DNA of 12,148 nt from Gymnopus androsaceus JB14. Lineage: Eukaryota; Basidiomycota; Agaricomycetes; Agaricales; Omphalotaceae. The DNA is taken from NCBI GenBank assembly GCA_009733575.1, contig ML769939.1:19898-32045 (forward strand), in the 5' to 3' direction. A model generated the notes under the pieces. The model was given only the letters and a program-made list of their open reading frames with translations, had not been told where the DNA came from and made no database searches. Made by a program: the position numbers and the translations under genes. Positions 6,520 through 12,148 of the stretch are shown here, piece after piece (position 1 is the stretch's first letter; each line of letters starts with the position of its first letter).

Positions 6520-9500
6520 ATGTTTGCTAATGCATCCGACTTCAACATTTATGGAGGGATTTTCAATGTTGCACAGAATGTGAACATTACACATGCAGCT
6601 GGTGTTCAAGTAAATGTGCCTCCAGGTATTTCAATTCTACTATATTCAAACATTGACACTTAGTAAATGGTTGGAAGGATATGTTGAGGGAATGACTCAT
6701 TGTCCCACCTCTACTTCATTGTTTACAGGAAGAAAAACTATTTTGAATGTTCTTGAAGATTATTTTATCAAGGATCTGCTGTCCGAAGATGCAGGAAGAA
6801 GGAAAATATTCCTTTTGCATGGTTTGGGTGGTGCAGGGAAAACTCAATGTGCACTGGAATTTGCAAGGAAGTTCAATACAAGGTATATGTTTCCAGGAAC
6901 TAAATTTTGATTCATTACTGATCAGTTTATCTGATAGTTTCACTGACATTTGTTTCATCATTGCTGAGTCCGAGGACTCCATCAAGGCAAGCTATTATGA
7001 CATAGCAATGAGACATGCTTCAATGTCAGTACAAGGATGGGAATCTGGATTTAAATGGTTTAAAACCCATAAAGAAAATTGGCTGATTATCATGGACAAT
7101 GCTGATAATGCACAACTAAACTTGGGTAAATTCTTGCCCTCCTGTGATCATGGAAATGTGATCATCACATCCAGAAATCCAGATCTCATGGGAGTTGCAG
7201 GGAAATCTGAGGAGATACAGGACATGGAACCTAATGATGCCATGTGGCTCCTTTTGAAGCATGCAATTAAAAGACAGGTTACAGTTGGAGAAGAGAAATT
7301 AGCTGGAATCATTGCCAAGGAGCTTCATTATTTTGCTTTGGCATTGGTTCAGGCTGGTGCATATATCAATCAGCATAAATGTCTCAATAACTATCTAGAT
7401 CTACTTAAATCTCAACAAGCAGAATTGCTGAGTACAGACATTTCACAGAGTTTGGATGATTATACAATGTCCATATATTCAACATGGAATTTAAGTTGGA
7501 ATAAACTAGAAGAGGATAGCAAGGTTCTGCTAAATATCTGTGCATATCTACATCATGAAAGAATTCCTTATGCCTTGTTCAAAAGAGCAATTGAGAACAT
7601 TGAGGATTTGGAATCAAGTGAATCAGTAAATAATGCAAGGACTTCTCTGGTGTTGCTTGCAACAGAGTCCATGAAATGGAATACCATGAAAATAAACGAG
7701 ATGATACACAGAATTGGTAGTTATTCATTGCTGAATGTCATTGAGAATGGTCTGTTTTCATTTCATCCCTTGGTACATAAGTGGATGATGGATAGAATGG
7801 AAATAGATTTGAAGAAAGACATTTGCTTAGGAGCCCAAGGGATTGTGGCAGCATCCATTAATGGTACTCAATGGGGTGACATTAGCTTTGTAAGATTACT
7901 TATACCACACTGCATTGCACTTGAGAGACATCATATAGGTGAACTAGTCATCAAAAAGAGGTTTGGAACTTTGTGGCTAATGAGCCACTATGCAAGAAAG
8001 GCTCTGACATACTGGAAGCCCATAGTTGAGGAAACAAAGATGTATTTTGGAGAAGAGCATCGAGACACAATGACTTGCACAAGTAACTTGGCAATGACAT
8101 ACCGGCATCTAGGAAGATACAATGAAGCTTTGGATCTTCAGAAGCCCCTCCTTGAAGTTTCAAAGCAAATCATGGGAGAAGAGCATCCAGCTACATTTAC
8201 TCATAAAAATGACTTGGCATTGACATACCAGTATCTAGGAAGGTACAATGAAGCTTTGGATCTTCAGAAGCCCCTCCTTGAAGTTTCAAAACAAGTCATG
8301 GGAGAAGATCATCCAGATACATTGAGTCGCACAAATAATTTGGCAATGACATACCGGTATCTAGGAAGGTACAATGAAGCTTTGCATCTTCAGAAGCCCC
8401 TCCTTGAAGTTTCAAAGCAAGTCATAGGAGAAGAGCATCCAGATATAATGACCTGCACAAATAACTTGGCAGTGACATACCAGTATCTAGGAAGGTACAA
8501 TGAAGCTTTGGACCTTCAGAAGCCCCTCCTTGAAGTTTCAAAGAAAGTCATGGGAGAAGAGCATCCAGCTACATTGAGTTACACAAATGACTTGGCATTG
8601 ACATACCAGTATCTAGGAAGGTACAATGAAGCTTTGGATCTTCTGAAGCCCCTCCTTGAAGTTTCAAAGCAAGTCATGGGAGAAGAGCATCCAGATACAA
8701 TGACCCGCACAAATAACTTGGCAATGATATACCAGTATCTAGGAAGGTACAATGAAGCTTTGGATCTTCAGAAGCCCCTCCTTGAAGTTTCAAAGCAAGT
8801 CATGGGAGAAGAGCATCCAGATACATTGAGTTGCAAAAATAACTTGGCATTGACATACCAGTATCTAGGAAGGTACAATGAAGCTTTGGATCTTCAGAAG
8901 CCCCTCCTTGAAGTTTCAAAACAAGTCATGGGAGAAGAGCATCCAGATACATTGAGTCACACAAATAACTTGGCATTGACATACTGGGATCTAGGAAGGT
9001 ATAATGAAGCTTTGGATCTTCTGAAGCCCCTCCTTGAAGTTTCAAAGCAAGTCATGGGAGAAGAGCATCCAGCTACATTGACTCGCACAAATAACTTGGC
9101 ATTTACATACCAGTATCTAGGAAGGTACAATGAAGCTTTGGATCTTCAGAAGCCCCTCCTTGAAGTTTCAAAGCAAGTCATGGGAGAAGAGCATCCAGAT
9201 ACAATGGCTTGCACAAATAACTTGGCAATGACATACTGGTATCTAGGAAGGTACAATGAAGCTTTGGATCTTCAGAAGCCCCTCCTTGAACTTTCACAGA
9301 AAGTCATGGGAGAAGAGCATCCAAAAACTTTGACTGTCAGACATAACCTAGCAATGACATACCATGATCTAGAAGAACATGAATCAAGTACACAGTCACT
9401 GAAGCCAATTGTGGAAGCTCCAACCACTTTTTCATCATCAAACCAAACTACATTTCACTCCTACAAAGCTACCAAGCTGCCAAACAAAGGCGTAGCAGCT

Positions 9501-9638
9501 CGGGCCAGAGATGTGGAGAAGCAAAAAGCTCAGTCACAAACTACACAAAAACAAAGAGTTTCTCCTACAGCTGCAACATCCAGCAGGTCACGAAGACAAC
9601 ATGGCAATAATGCTGCTCATTTGGAGAAGGACAAATAG
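6520..9638 (+). CDS. NLR-like protein: NB-ARC-type NTPase with a TPR array
   Basis: Predicted exons are 6520-6625, 6678-6882 and 6938-9638, encoding 1003 aa. The N-terminus (MFANASDFNIYGGIFN) is a short Asn/Gly-rich beta-like segment. The NTPase module shows FTGRKTIL before the P-loop GLGGAGKT (84-91), the kinase-2 strand LIIMDNAD (153-160), VIITSRN (178-184), ALALVQAGAYI (237-247, GLPL-like) and HPLVHKW (380-386) in the place of MHD. Ten full TPRs and a degenerate eleventh follow from residue 475 to about 931, then a basic low-complexity tail. Intron 2 (55 nt) has a clear branch site and TAG acceptor. Intron 1 has a strong donor after 6625, but its acceptor is uncertain: AAG at 6677 is the only one tested that keeps frame. 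Proteins of this STAND/NLR type act as NTP-driven oligomerising switches in fungal non-self and cell-death responses. The ligand and downstream effector are not visible. CpG is very scarce in this gene. Confidence 0.85.
8049..9419 (+). repeat. Tandem array of 126-bp TPR units (10 full plus 1 decayed)
   Basis: Units start at 8049 and then every 126 bp (8175, 8301, 8427 and so on to 9183). A decayed eleventh starts at 9309. Each unit encodes 42 residues of the kinesin-light-chain TPR type, with the frame GEEHPDTL...NLA.TY..LGRYNEALDLQKPLLEVSK. Residues 21-39 are almost invariant, also at silent sites. Exceptions are H29 in unit 3, L31 in units 5 and 8, and L37 and Q39 in unit 10. Variation sits at residues 6, 8-11, 13, 16, 19 and 20, mostly in helix A. 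Residues 7959-8048 upstream may hold a further half-decayed repeat. Confidence 0.95.
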
Positions 9639-9656
9639 TTCAGTTTCAAGTAGATC

Positions 9657-9955
9657 ATGATGCAAACGGATTCAAGTGCCAATGTAAGTGATTTTGTTAA
9701 CATTGACTTCGTAAATTTTGATAACATTGACTTCGTAAATTTTGATTTGTGTTCCAGCTTCCTACACTGTTCTATGTTCCCGAGAAAAAATTCTTTGTGG
9801 AGTATTCACTCTATATGCCATATGTGATATTGCACATTGGTCTTTTCCAATTGCCCCAGGTAACAGGTTTTGCTAATGAAGATAAGATTCAATGGGTACC
9901 AACTCACAAATCAATTCAGTTTCTCCTTGGTGTCGGTGCAATAGGTGTTAGGTAG
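9657..9955 (+). CDS. Possible tiny two-exon gene or 3' leader exon after the NLR gene
   Basis: An ATG 18 nt after the NLR stop opens MMQTDSSAN (9657-9683). It is followed by a good donor GTAAGT at 9684 and an acceptor TTCCAG at 9757. Splicing keeps the frame open through LPTLFYVPEKKFFVEYS to TAG at 9953-9955, giving 74 residues. The hydrophobic middle (LYMPYVILHIGLF) could be a membrane segment. I recognise no family. The spacing makes an independent promoter unlikely. A 3' UTR intron of the NLR transcript, or the remnant of a longer gene, would explain the splice sites equally well. Confidence 0.25.
9698..9745 (+). repeat. Perfect 2 x 24 bp tandem duplication inside a predicted intron
   Basis: The 24-bp unit beginning TAACATTGACTTCG occurs at 9698-9721 and again, without mismatch, at 9722-9745. 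The duplication lies wholly within the predicted intron 9684-9757 and doubles its branch-site-like TAAC/TTGAC sequences. Perfect identity indicates a recent event. Confidence 0.9.
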
Positions 9956-10272
9956 TACTGTTAGGCAAGACGTAGGTGTTCAATATGAGCAGAAGCAACA
10001 CTAAGTACCTTTGGCCATTAGGCCTTTATAAACTGAACAATGGTCTAGATCCGATATAAGGGTAAAGAGTTCGTAACTAGTGACAGCAATGCAAATGACG
10101 CTTTCACTATTGATGGTTCTCAAGAGTCAATGACCGCTGACTCCTCCATGACCCTATCCGAATACTCATTTGCAGATACACTAAGCATTAACCAAATTCA
10201 TTGATACTCGTAACCTCTTTGATAATCCAACCTCCTTATGATGTCTAACACTGCTCATGAGGCATTCAGATC
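9956..10272. other. Unassigned stretch with one open frame lacking a start
   Basis: No complete gene is visible. A plus-strand frame is open for about 45 codons up to a TGA near 10204 and includes DSNANDAFTIDG and SMTLSEYSFADTL, but it has no initiating ATG at its head. It may be a gene fragment or a chance frame. The transposon-like cluster begins immediately after this stretch. Confidence 0.3.
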
Positions 10273-10274
10273 TC

Positions 10275-10864
10275 CATCAGCAAAACCTGGGTGTACTGGA
10301 TAGCGCTGGATAGCGCTATCCAGCACTCGTAGCACCCATAGCACTCATAGCAAGGTCCCCATCTATCCAGAGCTATGGATTGCTATGGGGTGCTATGAAC
10401 TGCTATGGATCGCTATACTTACCGCAGGAACATTGGCTGTCAGATTCTATTCAATAGTAAATATATTACTTATTTGAATTGTTTTCCATTCCAGTAGCTC
10501 CGAGCAGTCCGCCGCTTGCTAGTAGTGTTGCCGCAATACAATGAGATGGTCTGCCAAAAACATAAAATCCAAATAAATTCATATATTACTATGTTTGTAC
10601 TATGTAGTACCTAGGACAATAACAATGGCACTAGAACTAAAACTACTTAGGATGACTATTTGTAAATTAGGTCTTTGAATGCCCACAAGAGTTAAGATCG
10701 ATAGTAAACTAAAGTGATGGGGAAGAATAAAGGCAAGTTGAGCTTTGAGAAGTTTTTGTGTCAATTCTTATAGTGCTGGCAGGAGAGATCCGAGAGAATG
10801 ACAGCTGGCACAAATGCTCGGCGATCCCATAGCTGCTATGGCCATTATCCAGGTTTTGCTGATG
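10275..10864. mobile_element. Non-autonomous TIR element, copy C (590 bp)
   Basis: The ends are CATCAGCAAAACCTGG at 10275-10290 and its exact reverse complement at 10849-10864. They are flanked by TC on both sides (10273-10274 and 10865-10866). Just inside the left end are a perfect 20-bp palindrome (10305-10324), the shared motif ATAGCAAGGTCCCC, and many iterations of GCTATGG/CCATAGC. The same GCTATGG words recur at the right end. No transposase frame is present. Confidence 0.75.
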
Positions 10865-10900
10865 TCCTTGATATGGAGGTCAAATCAAATCAACTACATA

Positions 10901-11690
10901 CATCAGCGAAACCTGTGTTTTCGCTGGAGCTGCTGGAGCATCCAGAGAATTGAATAAGTCTCCAGAGAGCTCTGGAGAGCTCTGGAGACTCTGGAGAGAA
11001 CAAAGCTATAGTTGCCAATTGATGGTACTTTGAGAATGATCAGACTTTCCTTTTTTGGAGCTAGTCTGCCTGTCAGCCAGAGTAGCACCAAAAATGATGG
11101 CCTCAAGTGCCCTCAACATAATGATGGTTGCTGTCAGCAACTTCTCATGTCATCAAAAATGCTGTAAACTATCAGGAAGTGATATGAAATGCATGGGCTT
11201 TCAACTTTCGAAGAAGATGAACTTGTATTTTTTTTCCCTTCTCCCACTATTGCAATGTTCCATCCTTTCACTGTAAGTTTCACTTTCACATAATGTTGCT
11301 TTTTAGAGGTGATTTCCAGAAATGCAGAAGGTTTTGGGCAATGGAGGCAGAAATTGAGAAGAGCACTATGGAAACATTGGGAGGGAAAAACAGAAGACTT
11401 GTCCAGTACTTGCCACTTATTACTACTACATAATAATAATTGCTGCAGTGCACCTAAATATTGTCACAGTACATAAAAATGATGAATATAAAATTTCTAT
11501 TATTAATGCATGGTTACACAACATGGAAACTTGATTGAATAGCTCTCTGGAGGTCTCCAGAGGTCTTCAGAGGTCTTCAGAGGTCTCCAGAAGTTTATAT
11601 TGGTCTCTGGAATAGGTAACCTTGCTCCAGCTGCTCCAGAAGCTACAGGCACTCTGGAGATCTCTGGAGACCACCCAGGTTTTGCTGATG
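10901..11690. mobile_element. Non-autonomous TIR element, copy B (790 bp)
   Basis: The left end CATCAGCGAAACCTG (one change from the consensus) and the right end CACCCAGGTTTTGCTGATG are flanked by TA on both sides (10899-10900 and 11691-11692). Inside each end lie runs of CTGGAG/CTCCAG words, at about 10925-10998 and 11546-11672, forming many small palindromes such as CTCCAGAGAGCTCTGGAG. The AT-rich middle has only short open frames and no recognisable transposase. Confidence 0.7.
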
Positions 11691-11692
11691 TA

Positions 11693-11768
11693 TGTATCGC
11701 AACTTATGAACAGCACACCATGCCCCTCATTCCATCTGTCATCACTCCAGCTCAGATCTCAAGTTCTA
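11693..11768. other. Gap between elements B and D
   Basis: About 76 bp of unremarkable sequence, with no gene. The similar 143-bp gap between copies D and E (11949-12091) also shows nothing recognisable. Confidence 0.5.
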
Positions 11769-11770
11769 AA

Positions 11771-11948
11771 CATCAGCAAAACCTGGGTGATCCCATAGCA
11801 AGGTCCTCCTCTGTGCAGCTCTGCACAGAGCTGTACAGAGCTGTACAGCAACTGATCTATATCAATTCCCAATCAATTGCTGTACAGCTCTGTACAGAGC
11901 TGCACAGAGGGGGACCTTGCTATGGCAAACACCCAGGTTTTGCTGATG
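11771..11948. mobile_element. Hairpin-like MITE, copy D (178 bp)
   Basis: The termini CATCAGCAAAACCTGGGTG and CACCCAGGTTTTGCTGATG are perfect 19-bp inverted repeats, flanked by AA on both sides. Pairing continues inward through CATAGCAAGGTCC and an iterated AGCTGTACAG/CTGTGCAG block, so nearly the whole element can fold on itself around a loop at about 11852-11877. The two arms differ by about one extra repeat unit of roughly 11 bp. This is classic MITE architecture. Confidence 0.9.
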
Positions 11949-12091
11949 AATTGCAATGTCCATCCAAATCTATCTGAGGAAATAGATTGATGAATAGGTC
12001 AAGCTGTGTTGTACAGACTTTGGAACTCCTGCTGAGTCCAAGTGCTGAGTATGAGTGGATCATTCTTCTTGGCTGTCAAGTGATGCCCCAA

Positions 12092-12148
12092 CATCAGCAA
12101 AACCTGGGTGATCCCATAGCAAGGTCCCCCTTTGTAGAGAACTACAGA
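12092..12148. mobile_element. MITE-like element, copy E, cut by the window end
   Basis: It starts with the same 19-bp terminus and the same next bases (ATCCCATAGCAAGGTCC) as copy D, preceded by AA. Inside, it then diverges into a new word set (TTTGTAGAG, ACTACAGA), which looks like the start of another element-specific palindrome. The right end is outside the window. Confidence 0.75.

Larger units (their letters stand above)
6147..7405. repeat. Right arm of the inverted duplication
   Basis: This is the partner of 1-1247 in opposite orientation. Homology starts at about 6147, immediately beyond the unrecognised open frame at 5827-6093, and is followed to 7405, where the left arm meets the window edge. 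The arms enclose about 4.9 kb holding unrelated genes, so the two NLR-like genes point away from each other. Confidence 0.95.

Noticed and set aside
7951..8163. Minus-strand open frame opposite the first TPR
   Set aside because: It is a shadow of the repeat coding sequence on the other strand.
9864..9878. CAGGTTTTGCTAATG, 14 of 15 bases like the transposon terminus
   Set aside because: No matching left end or target duplication was found nearby and the inner motifs are missing. It may be a relic or chance.
11055..11276. 73-codon open frame inside element B, considered as a transposase remnant
   Set aside because: No DDE/D or zinc-finger pattern is visible, and the codon pattern is unremarkable.
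11600..11977. 125-codon plus-strand open frame
   Set aside because: It runs through the right end of element B, the gap and all of element D. Its translation is only the inverted-repeat words, so it is not a gene.
1..12148. tRNA, rRNA, CRISPR or bacterial-type operon signals
   Set aside because: None was seen. The intron-containing genes show that this is eukaryotic nuclear DNA, and the 126-bp array is protein-coding TPR, not CRISPR.

Overview
The window looks like nuclear DNA of a basidiomycete, probably a mushroom-forming agaricomycete. The reasons are many short introns (about 49-63 nt) with GTNNGT-like donors and CTNAY-like branch sites, a Fes1/HspBP1 gene with six exons, and an NB-ARC NTPase gene ending in kinesin-light-chain-type TPRs, a class expanded in these fungi. 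No database was consulted. All gene names rest on motifs and protein reading.

Layout. (1) 1-1247: the 5' part and promoter of an NLR-like gene on the minus strand, running off the left edge. (2) 1248-5118: a spacer with a Fes1-type Hsp70 nucleotide exchange factor (minus, 1953-3279) and a membrane-anchored alpha/beta hydrolase (minus, 3481-5118). Each is interrupted by one apparent 1-nt frameshift. (3) 5119-6146: intergenic DNA with one unrecognised short open frame. (4) 6147-9638: a second, full-length copy of the NLR-like gene on the plus strand. Its first 1.26 kb is an inverted near-copy of region 1, so the two NLR genes are divergent. (5) 9639-12148: a possible tiny spliced gene, then at least four short non-autonomous transposon-like elements that share one terminal inverted repeat.

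Biology. The intact NLR-like protein (about 1003 aa, three exons) has a short N/G-rich N-terminus, an NB-ARC-type NTPase module (GLGGAGKT, LIIMDNAD, ITSRN, HPLVH) and ten almost identical 42-residue TPRs plus one decayed repeat. By analogy with fungal STAND proteins it is probably an intracellular recognition and signalling switch, for example in non-self or heterokaryon recognition. That role is inferred.

The most interesting signal is inside the TPR array. The only recurrent CpG dinucleotides of the repeat unit fall in codons 10 and 19, and the residues seen there (R/C/H/Y and R/Q/W) are nearly all the products of C-to-T or G-to-A transitions at those CpGs. The rest of each unit is kept nearly identical, even at silent sites. 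Together with strong CpG depletion of the NLR genes compared with the spacer genes, this suggests repeat homogenisation plus CpG-directed mutation as a source of recognition diversity. The second notable signal is the transposon family: constant termini, a 2-bp target duplication in all three complete copies, and different iterated palindromes just inside the ends of each copy.
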